64,000 nt of DNA from Nephrocerus scutellatus (GCA_947095585.1 OX352765.1:88682965-88746964); one strand, 5' to 3'; shown: positions 1 through 11,125, counted from the stretch's first letter. Notes: generated from the sequence alone by a model not told the origin. Numbers and translations: made by a program.

Positions 1-121
1 AAAAACACAAACAAACGAATACAAAACATAAAAAGAAGAAGCCGTTCGTTTATTAATAGTTTGTTTGTTATTCCCATTGTTGTTGTCACTATTGCCATTG
101 CCATTGCCATTGTTGCTGACA

Positions 122-157
<36 letters not shown>

Positions 158-935
158 GCGCCTTCGTCCTGTTGCAATTGTAATTGCATGCGCGTACCAT
201 TTTGTGCACTTGAAAGCTCCTAGACAAATTAATGGCGTTTTTATCTGATGTCTGCAATTAATTATTGGATAGAAGGTAAGGTTTATAGCGCACAGCTGGC
301 GGCTGCACTCGCGGTAATCAATGTAAAGGACTTTATTTGTTCATTGAAGCACTGGCACTCTGAACAACGGGCAATATGTGCAGTGCTATATATTATTTTT
401 TATGTATGAATGTATGTGTGATTGTGGGTGAATGTGATAAAAAAAACTTCATCAAGTTTCTACGTATTTTTCCTCCTTTCTTCGCCTGTTCAGAGTAATG
501 ATGGAAATAGACGTTTCGTGTGAATGGAATTAGGGAGTAATATTTTTTCAGTCGAGCGAGTACCTACTTTACACATTACACGAAGGATCCCAGATCCAAG
601 TATTATTTATGGTATATGATGTATAGTGTGTATTTGCAAATACATACACATACAACAGATAGATCAATTAATTTCGCCAATGCAACGACAACAGATGTTG
701 TTGGATGGCAATGTCGGCACTGAAAGAACGAACGAACGAACTAAGGACTTCTTCATTGGAATTCGTTATTTGCTGGAACAAATACAAAACTAGGTCTTCA
801 GTTATTCGAGTTATTTGTCGTTAAATTGATGAAAACTTATTAGTGTCAGAAAGGAAATGGCTCGTTTGTTTGCAATTGTATTTAATACCAATATTCTGGA
901 AGGATGAGTTGCTGTATCTTAAAAAAAGGCTTCCT
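1..935. other. non-coding DNA with microsatellites
   Basis: No coding region is supported. It contains an imperfect ATTGCC hexamer run (about 91-113), a GAC trinucleotide run (about 122-153) and a short GAAC tetramer run (about 722-742). Base composition and the simple repeats are typical of fly intergenic or intronic DNA. Confidence 0.6.
122..153. repeat. (GAC)n microsatellite
   Basis: About ten uninterrupted CGA/GAC triplets ending in GATGACGG. No reading frame around it is long enough to suggest a poly-Asp or poly-Arg coding tract. Confidence 0.9.
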
Positions 936-1000
936 ACGTCAGAGTCTCAGATCACTTTCTCTAACGCCAGGTTGAAGAGGACGCAGGCCAGTCCATCAAA
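936..1000 (-). mobile_element. RTE-C RT fragment
   Basis: The minus strand encodes a short stretch of the reverse transcriptase ending in a motif like LALEKVIRDS. The same DNA, nearly identical over about 60 bases, recurs at 24849-24905 inside a longer RTE-C copy. It is separated from the C-terminal piece at 1131-1674 by about 130 unrelated bases, so this copy has an internal rearrangement. Confidence 0.75.
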
Positions 1001-1130
1001 GTAATGGTTCTCAGCTCAAGAGGCAGTCGATTGTAGAAAGAAAAGCCTATACGAAATAGTGAATCGCTTTTAACCCTGGTTCCGCTGGCGCTCATGTAGA
1101 GATCACTTCTCTTCATTGTGGAATAAGTAT

Positions 1131-1674
1131 CGTCATCATATTAGTCTCTACAACCGGTGTCCGGTCCTGGCCTCCAACGTTCCCGATTTCGAGCCGATGT
1201 CATCTAGTGGCATCCATAAACTCTGGGCGTCCTGGTCTACGCCATCCTTCCAGCGTAGGCTTAGCCGGCCTCGCTGTTGTGTTCCATAAATCCTAGCGCA
1301 AAGGATTTTCCGAGCAGAATCTTCACTGCTCATGCGAACCAGTTGTGCTGCCCATCGGAGCACGATGTCGACATCGCCATAACGCTCGTAGATCTCATCA
1401 TTATAGAGTCTCCAGAATCATCCTTCCTCACATACGAGGCCAACCGTTCTCCGTAAGACTTTTCTCTCGAACGCGGCCAAGAGATCAGAATGCTTTTTGC
1501 TAAGAACACAAGTCTCGGATCCATATGTAAGTACTGGTATGACCATTGTCTTATACACCAGCAGCTTGGGTGTTATGGTTAAATTCCTGTATTTAAAGAG
1601 TCTTGACCGACTAAAGTAGGCTTTGTTGGCTTTGAGCAACCGTGCACGTAATTCTGGTTCCATGCTGTTATCGG
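1131..1674 (-). mobile_element. RTE-C non-LTR element, C-terminal piece
   Basis: The minus strand carries, across frameshifts, the region downstream of RT: a segment with YKTMVIPVLTYGSET, then AFERKVLRR, then the basic C-terminal domain with RIYGTQQRGR and LRWKDGVDQD. The same order is seen at 58.4-58.98 kb, 24.1-24.6 kb and 18.65-19.19 kb. The 3' end (minus strand) reads GTTGTAGAGACTAATATGATGACG, an (ATG)-type tail after a TTGTAGAG motif that is shared with the other copies. At least two frame changes are needed, so it is dead. Assignment to RTE rests on the architecture and short simple-repeat tail. Confidence 0.8.
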
Positions 1675-1940
1675 CTGCTACAGTGCTACATATGTACTAA
1701 ATTCCGTCTTTCCCGATTGTAGGAAAGACCGAATTTTCTGGTGCACATCTTTGCTTATGGAGGTAACCACCGACTTACTGTTGTTGGTGTTGCGTATCCT
1801 GCAACTAATGCTGGCAGTCTTCGTGAACTTAGATAATTCAGCGACGTTTAGTCTGAAGCAGACTATTGGCGGCATAGCAAAAGTTTTGATGTTGGTCCAA
1901 AAATTGGGGCTTTTTTTCTTGCTTTCTGGACTGATGGTTC
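1675..1940 (-). other. unidentified coding-like segment
   Basis: The minus strand is open for about 65-80 codons (around 1875 down to 1678), with a mixed, protein-like composition (for example KFTKTASISCRIRN and VVTSISKDVHQK). It abuts RTE-C on one side and RTE-A on the other. I do not recognise it. It may be part of an unrelated mobile element trapped between the two, or chance. Confidence 0.3.
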
Positions 1941-1943
1941 ATT

Positions 1944-2823
1944 CATTATCTCTTATATCCTCTTGTGAGTCCTAGGGCCTCTACTACGCATACGCGCCAT
2001 CGCGTGCGGTTCCTGGCAATTGCCCAATTGCCGTGACTCCTCCTCACTGTTCTGCGCCATGTATTTCTCGGACGACCCGTTCTTCTACCATCCTGAGATA
2101 ACGGATTCCAATGCATTGCGTAGTTTGCTATGGAACTGTCGCCTTTTCGGAATGTATGACCGATCAACTGCCACTTCCGTTATTGGATGGTTGTGCCTAT
2201 TGGATCCTGGCCCGTTCTCTGGTAAAGATGTTCGTTAGAGATACGGTTAGGTCAGAAAACCCTTAAGAAGTTCCGTACGTACATATAAACGTAAACTGTC
2301 TCTTGACACTGTCAAACGCCTTCCCAAAATCGATGAACAGCAGGTGCAGTGGTGACCGGAATTCAATGCACTGTTAAATAATGATCCACAGGGTGTTTAT
2401 GTGGTCTACACAGGAGGATCCACTTGTTCGGCATCGAGTGTATCTTCTGGATGTTCCTTAATTTGCTCACGACTACTTTGGCTTTTACCTTTGCAACTGC
2501 ATGAAGAACGCAAATGTCTCTCCAGTTTTCGCACTACATAAGACTACCTTTTTTAGGGAGCTTGACAATCATTCCCTCGTTCCACTCTTCGGTGTAACTT
2601 TCTACCTCCCAAGCTCTCTCTACAAGAGGATATAAAAGCTATGCTGATGTCTTTGGAGCGGCGAGCAGTAGCTCTGTGGGTATACCATCTAGTCCTACCG
2701 ACTTGTTGTTCTTTAGTGAGTTGTTGGCGTACTGTGGGGATCTTTAGCCGGTCGATGTTATACCTAGGCATTCGGATGATATTGCGGATTGCGGAACTGA
2801 TGCAGTACGTAACTGGACAGTAG
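1944..2823 (-). mobile_element. RTE-A non-LTR element, internally deleted copy
   Basis: Collinear with the full-length element at 12752-16048 but missing two internal blocks. Homology runs from the 3' end to a point matching 13120, jumps to 13818, runs to 14258, jumps to 14868, and ends at a point matching about 14972. About 700 and 610 bases are therefore lost, removing most of the YADD region and the linker. The minus-strand 3' end reads GAGGATATAAGAGATAATGAATGAAC, a short simple tail just past the ORF end. Frameshifts break what remains. Orientation is the same as the intact copy. Confidence 0.85.
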
Positions 2824-3010
2824 TCTGGAATTTCCTCCATCGTTTTGCCCTTACTGGCATGGGAAAAGACTGCTCTTTGCGACTGTCTGACTGAGCCATA
2901 ACCATATAGGCTTGCACTTCCGCTGTCGTCATGATGTCATCCAATATTTTTATCTTCTGCTCCAGCAAATTATAGACATCTTCATAAGTAATAGTTACTC
3001 CTTTGATGAG
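2824..3010 (-). other. unidentified coding-like segment joined to RTE-A
   Basis: The minus strand reads open with a convincing protein-like sequence, including TYEDVYNLLEQKIKIL, MTTAEVQAYMVMAQ and QSFPMPVRAK. It directly abuts the 5' breakpoint of the deleted RTE-A copy and is not part of RTE-A. It could be a fragment of a host exon or of another element's ORF1/gag. I cannot name it. Confidence 0.35.
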
Positions 3011-4438
3011 AGGATGTTACCAACCGATAATAATTTGGATTGTTGCACCCTAACAGGAGTTTATTCACGTCTTTACATTTTTTGCAATATTCAAATGACG
3101 ATCCCTATATATCCTTTGTATTGTAATTATCAAAATAATCATTTTGTTCGCGAACAAAGCACTTAACTGTACCTAATAACAAAGAAATGCAAGAAGTTGC
3201 GAATCCATTTCCCCAATTCTGTAATTATCTATCCGTCTCCATCTTAAGACTAACCATTTGTCCAAGTGTTAAAGATTCTGCAAAGTGTTGTGAAAATTAC
3301 AATTAAATTTCTTAATTTCTAGAAAGAAAACGGAAGAGAAAGTACAAGTTCTTCAAACAAAAAAGTGATATTCTAGAAGACGATTATTGTTATTAGCCCT
3401 TTATAGTTAGGAGAGACGAAAAAAAATATAACGAAGGAATTTCTTGCTGGTATAACTCCTTGAGTGTTCCTTTTTTGAAACCTCCTTGAGTTTTCATTTT
3501 TTGAAACGTTTCTCAGACATGCACAGACACACACACACACGCTGGCGCGCACACAAAACCATTCAGAAAAGAATCCTTTCCTCCTTTGACGTACTTCTCT
3601 GATGATTACTTCCAGCTATTTTCCATCTTCTTGTTCAACCTCATCTCAATTCAGTTCACCCGACCGACAATTTTCGTATTTCGAAATTTTTAATTCGATC
3701 CGAAGAAAAGTGTTAATTAAAAAAGTGTTTTCTTTTTCTTTCTTTTTTCTTCTGTGTGTTATTTCTTCGAGCAACGAAGCAAAGGATAACAAAATTCAAC
3801 TTCGTTCGAGGATAAGCAAGAGATTGTTTGTCTTTGAATATCTTTGCACACTCAACATGTCACACCCACACAGCTGCAGAAATTATAATGGAATTGAATG
3901 AAATGGAATGGATAGAATGAAATTAGCGCCAGCCACAGCAGGCAACTACTTTGGCGCTCTGGAGATGTTGCAATCATTTGTATCGCAAGGAAAAATTAAG
4001 TAAAAACAACAACAAGACATCCGGTTATACGAGTATGAGTATCTGGATCCACTCGTATTATTTATCCATTGACTATAGCTGTTGTTGGATGATTCCCCAT
4101 CCTTCCTATCTCTGTGTTAGCATTATGGTTTTGCTTTTTCCTCTTATCAGTTTTTTTTTTTCAAAGTAATATCCTGCCGGCGTGTTTACGTCTAATTAAA
4201 AGAGTTGTTGTTTGTTTGCAGGATTGTTTGTTTACTTTCTTTCTTTAAACTCGTCCTTACTTATATACACATATATATTTTGTTACCCATATGCAATTTG
4301 GTTTGCATATACACATAGATACACAATCTTAAAGGGTTATTTTCTATTGAGGACGAGTATTCAGAAAGTTGGTTTTTAAGTTGAAATCTTTTCTATAACA
4401 AAACTCAACTATTCTAACACAACTAAATGACTAAGCCA
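3011..4438. other. non-coding DNA
   Basis: No gene is supported. There is a short AC-dinucleotide run near 3525-3540 and poly-T/poly-A tracts. Short open frames here have low-complexity, F/S-rich translations and lack support. Confidence 0.55.
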
Positions 4439-4439
4439 C

Positions 4440-5057
4440 CAGGAGAAATCAATATACTCCCAGGAGTATACACTTGTAGCATTCTTGGACATCGAAGGTG
4501 GGTTCAATAATGTTAAAACAGAAGGAATCTGTAAGGGACTGTCAGACCTAGAGGTGGACTATTCTATTAGCAGACTAATTAAACATATGCTTCTAGGCAG
4601 GATTATTAGTGCGGAGCTGTGGGGCTCCATCTTAAAGTTGCAGGCAGTTAGGGGAACACCGCAAGGAGGGGTATTATCCCCTCTCCACTGGAATATAGTT
4701 ATCAACGAATTACTGTTAAAACTGAAAGGAGAGGGGATAAAAGTGGTAGCGTATGCTGATGATGTAGCGTTAGCTGTCTCAGAACGATTAATGAGCTTAT
4801 GCAAAATGCCCTCTTATTCGTTAAAGAATGGGCATATGAAAGCGGTCTGGGTGTCAAGCCGATAAGACAGAACTTTTCCTGTTCACCAGAAAATATAAAA
4901 TTCCAACAGTTGTTCCGCCAACACTAAATTATACCCCCTTAGTTTTTTCTTATAAAGCATGATTTCTTAGGACAATCATGGACAGGAAACTGGACTAGAA
5001 CAAGTAAGTAAAGCGAATACTGCTTTATACTAATGCAAGAACGCCATTGGTAAAAAA
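4440..5057 (+). pseudogene. RT domain of the LOA/I-type element
   Basis: The longest open stretch spans 4485-4865 and holds RT motifs A (LDIEGGFNN), B (RGTPQGGVLSP) and C (AYADDV). The two catalytic aspartates of YADD are present. Sequence continuing to about 5057 encodes, through two stops, thumb motifs ending in KNAIGKK, where the nested repeat interrupts the frame; the missing next residue (W) resumes at 5481. This fixes the insertion point to within a few bases. The RT copies DNA from the element's RNA at the nicked target; this copy cannot. Confidence 0.8.
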
Positions 5058-5480
5058 AACAACCCATAAAAAATTCAAGTTTTTCATGTAAATTCTCTAA
5101 TAACCAAAAGTATACTGAATTCCACTTTAAATGCTGAAATATAAAAACATATACGAAGCACTGCAACCCAACAACAAAAAAACGCCAATCGTAGAGCAAG
5201 TAGCGCTGCCCAGAGCGCACAACGCACACAGAACCCAGTCATTAAAGTTTGAAATGATCTGATGTCGGGGAAAAAAATTTGCATTGGAGCCCACGACCCC
5301 GCGAACCGATCACACTCAGATTTTTAAAGAAAGTATTGTCACCGGAAATATACATGTGTGCAAAATTTCAATAAAATCGGGCTTTAGGAAGTGTGCAAAA
5401 ATTAATCACAAGATTCTGCCCACCAGCCAGCCAGTCGGCCAGCCACGGGCACGCGAAGATAATATAGAGAATTTAAAGAA
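5058..5480 (+). repeat. dispersed ~420-bp repeat nested in the LOA-type element
   Basis: The LOA reading frame stops at 5057 (..AIGKK) and resumes at 5481 (WDLKPKLVHW..), so these bases are an insertion. Two blocks of it, about 5053-5145 and 5275-5400, recur in inverse orientation at 54730-54990. The central ~130 bases (5146-5275) are absent from that other copy. Near the ends an 11-base inverted match, TAAATTCTCTA (about 5091 and 5465), is present. No ORF is seen, so it is a non-autonomous element of unknown class. Confidence 0.7.
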
Positions 5481-5800
5481 TGGGATTTGAAACCAAAGCT
5501 GGTACACTGGCTCTACACTTTGGTAGTGAGACCAATACTACTGTACGGGGTAAGCGTATGGTGGCCAGCTATGGAAAAAACCACGTATAAAAATATATTG
5601 GGGAAGGTACAAAGAGAGGTCTGTATGCTTATGCGGGGCTCTGAGATCTACACCAACTCGCGCTCTAGAGGTTATGCTCCACTTTATCCCACTAGATATA
5701 TTTGGCAAACAGAAAGCGGTAATTACAGCTACGCTCCTATAAGCTGTCAATCAGTGGGAAAAGTCTTCAAAACGGGCACTACCCCATAACTAAATATCTA
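5481..5800 (+). pseudogene. RT thumb/connection region of the LOA-type element
   Basis: Encodes PKLVHWLYTLVVRPILLYG and VWWPAMEKTTYKN followed by KVQREVCMLMRGS, the stretch between RT and RNase H in LOA/I elements. Frame breaks occur near 5640 and 5790. Confidence 0.7.
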
Positions 5801-5879
5801 AAGCAAGAGCTGACGAAACTTGTTTACATTACACCAGTGTTCAAAAAGGTTTTCGGACAACAATACCCTACAGAGAAGA

Positions 5880-6330
5880 CAGGAAGAGTGGATCCGTCAC
5901 CGATAATGAAACAATACAGTTTATTACGGATGGCTCTAAGCTAGACGGTAAAGTAGAAGCAGGAGTCTTCTGTGTCAAGTTGAAAGTAAACAGCTCTGTG
6001 CGTCTACCTGATCGCTGCAACGTATACCAGTCTGAGGTGATAGCGATTGGAAAGGTTATGAGTTGGCTGGAGCATAATGTACTATCTTCAAAGAAGATTA
6101 TCATTTACGTGGATAGTCAGGCGGCCATAAAATCGTTGGAGACGGTCTCGCTAAAATCTAAGGTGGCGTTCAGCTGTCACTCCTCTCTTAACAAGATGGG
6201 TGAACAGTTCAATATAAGGATCATTTGGGTCTCGGGCCACACAGATGTTGTGGGGAACTGCAGGGCGTACGAGTTAGCTAGATGTGGTACGACTCTCCAG
6301 ATGCTACCAGAAAGGGCAGAGGAAGGGAGT
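5880..6330 (+). pseudogene. RNase H domain of the LOA-type element
   Basis: Open from about 5905 to 6387. The RNase H carboxylates appear as TDGSK (first Asp), YQSEVIAIG (Glu) and YVDSQAA (second Asp). The last motif, normally GN..AD.LA, reads GNCRAYELAR, so the fourth metal-binding Asp is replaced by Tyr (TAC). In the family this domain removes RNA template after first-strand synthesis. Its presence separates this element from RTE, CR1 and Jockey types in the same window. Confidence 0.8.
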
Positions 6331-6515
6331 CCTATCGCGACACTGAAACTTGAGCTTCGGAAAGAGGGAAAACACCGACACTTTTAATAATTCAAGACAG
6401 GTCTGACCGAAGCTAGACTTGAAGCGCTCAGCTGCGCTTATTTCCCTACAAAGACGTGAACTAAGAACGGTTGTGGGGATAATGACAATGCGTTCTAGGA
6501 AAACACGCGAGAAGG

Positions 6516-6710
6516 ATGAGTGTCGAATATAATGACTTCTGCAGAAGCTGCACGGACGAGGAGGAAGAGAAGGAGGAGACCATAGAACATCTTCTCTGCT
6601 CATGTCCGGCACCAATGCACAGAAGGCACAAACACTTAGGTAAGCGGTTAATGAATAACCTATCAGATCTCGAAAACGGCAAAGTGCGAGATATACTTTG
6701 ATTCATTAAG
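6516..6710 (+). pseudogene. C-terminal Cys/His motif of the LOA-type element
   Basis: Encodes FCRSC followed by an acidic stretch, then IEHLLCSCP, a C-x2-C..H-x3-C pattern typical of the extreme C-terminus of RNase H-bearing fly LINEs. The same motif (CRFCLEEDE..HILCDCP) is present in the 43.7-45.2 kb copy. Confidence 0.7.
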
Positions 6711-6749
6711 AGCTCTGAATGGATCTTCTGAAATAGGGGAATGGTATAA

Positions 6750-6862
6750 GATACAAGATTTTCTACACTACATCAGACCTGGATACTACTTACACGGCAT
6801 ATATTCGCCCTAAACTTGTCCGGCTTCCGCTTCCCTTGAGCGTTTGTATAGTATAAAAAAAA
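6750..6862 (+). mobile_element. CR1/Jockey-type scrap
   Basis: The DNA around 6785-6815 (GCATATATTCGCCCTAAACT) matches the IRPKLEYN region also seen at 12362, and is fused to a 3' end, CCCTTGAGCGTTTGTATAGT plus an A run, that matches the 3' ends at 52920 and 63585. The middle of the element is missing. Confidence 0.65.
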
Positions 6863-6980
6863 TCTATCGCTAAATCAATATTTATAAAGGGTTCCGACAA
6901 GGGGATGGACTTGCCCACGACTTCTTCAAAATAGCGTTGAAGAAAGGAATCCCAGACTCTGATATATGACCACCATATCA
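6863..6980 (+). mobile_element. RTE-C RT fragment
   Basis: The plus strand encodes NIYKGFRQGDGLAHDFF followed by KIALKKGIPDSDI. This matches the RT motif-B region of the longer RTE-C copies (minus strand near 24930: NIYNGLRQGGGLACVLF). It abuts a CR1 3' end. Confidence 0.7.
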
Positions 6981-8971
6981 AGTAGATTTGATTTTGATCT
7001 AGGAATTTTCTCTCTTAGTTTTATTTTCCCGTTCCATTAGCAATATTTCCTTAATGCTTCTTATATTTTTAAGCACACCTATAACCTAGATATCATTTAG
7101 CGATCGATGGTTTTATGTTTTCTCTCAATTCGACGTTAGTTATAGTATAACAGAGAGTCCTATTTCATCCTGGTTAGTCATTAAAGGACGATGAGATCAA
7201 AAAGAAATGTGTAGTCAAAGTGAATTGGCATTCCATTAACTTTCCACGCAAACACACGCAAAAACACAAAAACTCATAATTTCAGTTTTGAATTTTAAAT
7301 TTGAAAAGTAACATGATCAGTGAAATGATCTCTAGTGGTTGACTTGATGACAAGTAGAAGCTTCTGTTAACTTTCAAAATAAGTTCTTGGGACTCTGTTT
7401 CTTAAAAAAAAAGTCATGCAAAGATCTGGTATTTTATTTGGATCGATTTAGTGATCTTTCAAGTGAGTGTCTCTCTGACAAAAGAATGTTGTTTCGCTGT
7501 AGGTTCTCTTAATTATAGATTTAATTTTATTTAAATAAACGCCGGTTCTCTGGTGCTTTATAAGCATAGAGAACTTTTTTGATTTTGATAAGAACTTCCT
7601 CGTAAATTTTGAATCATTGTACTAATCTGTATAAATAAGAAGAAGACGAAAACTTCTCTTAAAAGTTCAATAAAGAGATCTTGTGTTAACAGGTCGACTC
7701 AGCTTGGATTGTTTTGAACAAGATTTTCCCATACAGAGTTTAAAAAGTCTTTTCACTTGACTGTCGTTGAAAAGCTACTCCCAGTTGTTGTTCTTAGTGA
7801 ATGGTGTAGAAAATTCCTTGTAGAATTCTCATTTAAGCTAAATTCCGTAATTTTGATCTTCTCAACAACGAAATAACGACGACAACAGCACCACAAAAAT
7901 AATCTCGCCTTAATTTAGTCGTCGTCACAACCACACAGCAGCATCATGGTGTTGTGTGGGTATCAAGCGGAAATCAAGTTGTCACCCCGAAGAAAAAGGA
8001 ATTTCCTAGAAAATACGAATATGTAAAAGCAACAGGCTCACATTGAATTAATTCCCAGCACTGTGGAATCTGAGGAAAATCGCTTCAAAACTAAAAAGCT
8101 GTGCATTTCCAAAAAATGTCCTTGTCCTCCGTTGTAAGTTTCACCATTCAACCACATCTGTGACTGGGGAAACGGCAAACTGAAATACTCAGCGTGATCA
8201 TTTCCAGGACCAAAAAGTAAAACCACAAAAACTCCTTGTCCTCTCTCTTGGCACCATGTCGTCCTTCTTTGTGGCCTGCAACAAATGAATCATTTTGCAT
8301 TGATATTTCCCTCTGTGGTGTTGGTGTCGTTCTACTCTGTGAAGCTTTTTTTTTACTCTCATTTCTCACTCGTTCGTTGTTTTTGCATTTTATGGTCGGT
8401 CGTTCTTATATGAAATTCTGAAGGATTTAATGATTTATTGCATTGCACTATACCACCAACACCACCAAGACCACCACCACTACTACACAACCTTTGACAG
8501 AGAGTATTTTGCACTTTTCGAAGCATGTGACACTGGCGTGTTGCAGTTGAGAAGCGGCGAAATTTTTGGCAAATTTATTTATTTGTCACACAAATAGTCA
8601 TCTTGTCTGCACATGATGTGTGTGGGGTGTGTGTATGTATTGTGTATGAGTGAGATATACCAACGGGAAAACCAAATTTGTCTAGATCTGACTCTGACAT
8701 TCCAACCAGCAACACAAACGATGACGATGACGAAAGACCGACAAACAAGGACACCGGCGACGGTGCAGAAGGATTGCTGCCTGCGGTTCGGATGAAGTGT
8801 CTCAAATTCAGTTTGAGCAATAAATTATCCTTCAAAGATAGATAGATATGTTACATGTTGCTTTTCAGTGTGTGCGAAGTTATGTCGTGCATGTGTAGGA
8901 TATGCAAATAGTTTTTTCTCACATCATATATCGGGTAGAACTTTGTGTTGATACGAGAATAGGGATTTAGT

Positions 8972-9007
<36 letters not shown>

Positions 9008-9428
9008 GCATTGTAAAATTATTTTTATTCCTTTTTTCGAATAGATACAAAAAAGAAAAATAGGAAAAATTTAAAATAAGATATTTAATAAAAGGTTACG
9101 AGAAAAATTTGCGAATGTTAACAACTTTCCGAGGACAATTCTTGCTTGCAACTGGACGACACAAAACCTTTCCGATTTATTTTTCAAGTTTGGAGTCCTT
9201 GCGTGTTTGTTTAAAGGTTCCAAGGACCCAATTGGTTGAAATAATATCAACAGCCAAATAAGTTTCCTTCAAAGCAATATAGCCCGTAAATGCCTATGAA
9301 CGTGATATAAGTAGCCTCCAAAATTATAACTTTTTAGAGTCTTTGGTACAGAAGAAAATAATTTAAATGATTAAAATTGTAAAAGTTATTAATCCATACA
9401 AAAAAAAAATTCTTCTATAATCATAGCA
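6981..9428. other. non-coding DNA, no gene seen
   Basis: About 2.4 kb without supported coding sequence or recognised repeat. Open frames around 8038-8835 overlap on both strands, have no domain motifs and do not look coding. Confidence 0.55.
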
Positions 9429-9429
9429 T

Positions 9430-9925
9430 CTTTCTTTCTTATCCTTTCTCTGCGGGGTAGCATAGGGCTTATACAAACGCCCGCCAACGAACTCGATTTA
9501 ACGCCTGAGGTTTCAAGAGACGCCACTCGGTCCCCTGAGATCTTGTTTCCTCTTCTATTGTCCTTTTCCATGTCTTGCTAGGAGGGCCAACTCGACGGCT
9601 TCCTTGTGGATTCTAGTCGAGCGCTGGTTTCGTAATATCGTCCGCTGGCTTTCTCAAAGTTTTCCATTCCAGCTCCATTTTCGACGTCTGATTGTGATCG
9701 CGATTGCTTCCTGCTGAGTTACTCTCCGCAAGTCTTGATTGGTGATAATGTCCGGCCATCTTATTCTCAGTATCCTCCTTAAGCACTTGTTAACGAGGAT
9801 TTTGAGGCGCGTCGCAATTGACTCGGTGACTTTCCACGTTTCGCAGCCATACAAGAGTACTGAGAGAACGTTAGATCTGAAGATCGTTAGCTTCAGATTC
9901 CGGTAGATTTGCGAGGAGTTCCAGA
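9430..9925 (-). mobile_element. RTE-B non-LTR element, 3' part
   Basis: Minus strand: IWNSSQIYRNLKLT, then NVLSVLLYGCETWKV, then RCLRRILRIRWPD-type sequence, then (after a frame change) RRVGPPSKTWKRTIEE and LNRVRWRAF. It continues the frame of 11232-12240 across the mariner insertion: the upstream piece ends ARHSYSMLNN and this piece begins at the duplicated TA. A second copy of this 3' region lies at 31953-32350 on the plus strand. The tail is A/G-rich (AGAAAGGATAAGAAAGAAAG). Confidence 0.8.
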
Positions 9926-9927
9926 TA

Positions 9928-9949
9928 AAGGGTGTTTTTTTAGGAGGTT
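9928..9949 (+). repeat. left terminal inverted repeat of the DD41D mariner
   Basis: 22 bp directly after the TA at 9926-9927, matching the reverse complement of 11210-11231 at 20 of 22 positions. Confidence 0.9.
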
Positions 9950-10039
9950 TGTTTTTCCGATAGATGTCGTTTTATTTTATGACAGTTGTTTTGACAGCTC
10001 AAAGTGGCATTTCTACTCAGTATTGTTTGGCAAATCATT

Positions 10040-11125
10040 ATGAATAGGTTAACTCCAGAACAACGTTTTCAAATCGTGGAAATTTATTTTCAAAATCAGT
10101 GTTCAATTAAAAATGTTTATAGAGCACTTCGTGAATTTTATGGTGCACATAATCGTCCGTCAGAGACCACCATAAAGAACGTAATTACCAAATTTCGGTC
10201 TACATTCACTCTTTTGGATGCCAAGCCACCGACAAGAATGAGAAGAGTTCGTACAGAAGAAAATATTGCTGTCGTTGAGGCCAGTGTCGAAGAAAACGAC
10301 AATTTATCGATTCGTCGTCGTGCTCAGCAAATTGGACTTTGTCCATCGACTTTATGGAAAATTTTACGTAAAGATTTGGGTTTGGTGCCATACAAAATTC
10401 AATTGGTGCAAGAATTAAAGCCACACGACCATCGTTTGCGCCGTGAATTCAGTGATTGGTCGTTAAATCAATTGAACGAAGATCCATTTTTTTACCGTAA
10501 AATTCTCTTCAGTGATGAGGCGCATTTTTTGTTAAATGGATACGTCAACAAACAAAATTGTCGCATTTGGAGCAAAGATAATCCACACGCCGTTCAAGAA
10601 TTACCAATGCATCCTGATAAATGTACTGTTTGGTGCGGTCTATGGGCTGGTGGGATCATCGGTCCATATTTCTTTAAAAATGAGGAAGGACGACGCGTTA
10701 CCGTGAATGGAAATCGATACAGAACCATGTTAAATGAGTTTTTGTTGTCAAATCTTGAAGATATGGATATGGATGAAATGTGGTTTCAACAAGATGGTGC
10801 CACTTGCCATACAGCACGTGAAACAATCGACTTATTGAAAGAAACTTTCAACGACAACATTATTTCGAGAAATGGTCCGGTGAATTGGCCTCCGCGTTCG
10901 TGCGATTTGACGCCACTCGATTACTTTTTGTGGGGATACGTGAAGTCATTGGTTTATGTGGATAAACGTCAATCGATTGACGCTTTGGAAACCAATATTC
11001 AACGTGTCATTGCTGACATACGCCCTCAAATGCTTGAAAAAGTGCTGGAAAATTGGACCTCCAGAATGACATTTGTGAAAAATAGTCGTGGTAGCCATAT
11101 GCCAGAAATTGTGTTTAAATGTTAA
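10040..11125 (+). CDS. mariner transposase, DD41D, intact
   Basis: 361 residues from the first ATG (MNRLTPEQRF); the frame is open 12 codons further up (to 10004) but with no ATG there. N-terminal helix-turn-helix of DUF4817 type (about residues 1-60: LTPEQRFQIVEIYF.. SETTIKNVITKF), a second helix-turn-helix (about 75-120: SIRRRAQQIGL.. STLWKILRKDLGL), then the DDE domain. Catalytic Asp at about 159 (LFSDEAHF), 252 (FQQDGATCHTA) and 294 (DLTPLDYFLWG), with 92 and 41 residues between them. The enzyme binds the terminal repeats and performs cut-and-paste transposition into TA. No stop or frameshift was found, and the stop is followed by about 85 bases to the right terminal repeat edge. It could be functional; activity is inferred only from intactness. 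Confidence 0.93.
   Translation: MNRLTPEQRFQIVEIYFQNQCSIKNVYRALREFYGAHNRPSETTIKNVITKFRSTFTLLDAKPPTRMRRVRTEENIAVVEASVEENDNLSIRRRAQQIGLCPSTLWKILRKDLGLVPYKIQLVQELKPHDHRLRREFSDWSLNQLNEDPFFYRKILFSDEAHFLLNGYVNKQNCRIWSKDNPHAVQELPMHPDKCTVWCGLWAGGIIGPYFFKNEEGRRVTVNGNRYRTMLNEFLLSNLEDMDMDEMWFQQDGATCHTARETIDLLKETFNDNIISRNGPVNWPPRSCDLTPLDYFLWGYVKSLVYVDKRQSIDALETNIQRVIADIRPQMLEKVLENWTSRMTFVKNSRGSHMPEIVFKC

Larger units (their letters stand above)
4440..6720 (+). mobile_element. decayed LOA/I-type non-LTR element
   Basis: Read in order on the plus strand: the RT fingers/palm with FLDIEGGFNNV, RGTPQGGVLSPLHWN and the catalytic AYADDV (about 4747-4770); the RT thumb with LFTRKYKIP and DRKLDW; then, after a nested repeat (5058-5480), LVHWLYTLVVRPILLYG; then RNase H (about 5910-6290); and finally a Cys/His motif. 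EN, RT and RNase H on one chain is the LOA/I layout in flies. In-frame stops and frameshifts (for example near 4863, 4970, 5030 and 5790) kill it, and no 5' ORF1 or endonuclease is seen upstream, so it is 5'-truncated. The 3' boundary near 6720 is approximate. Confidence 0.8.
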
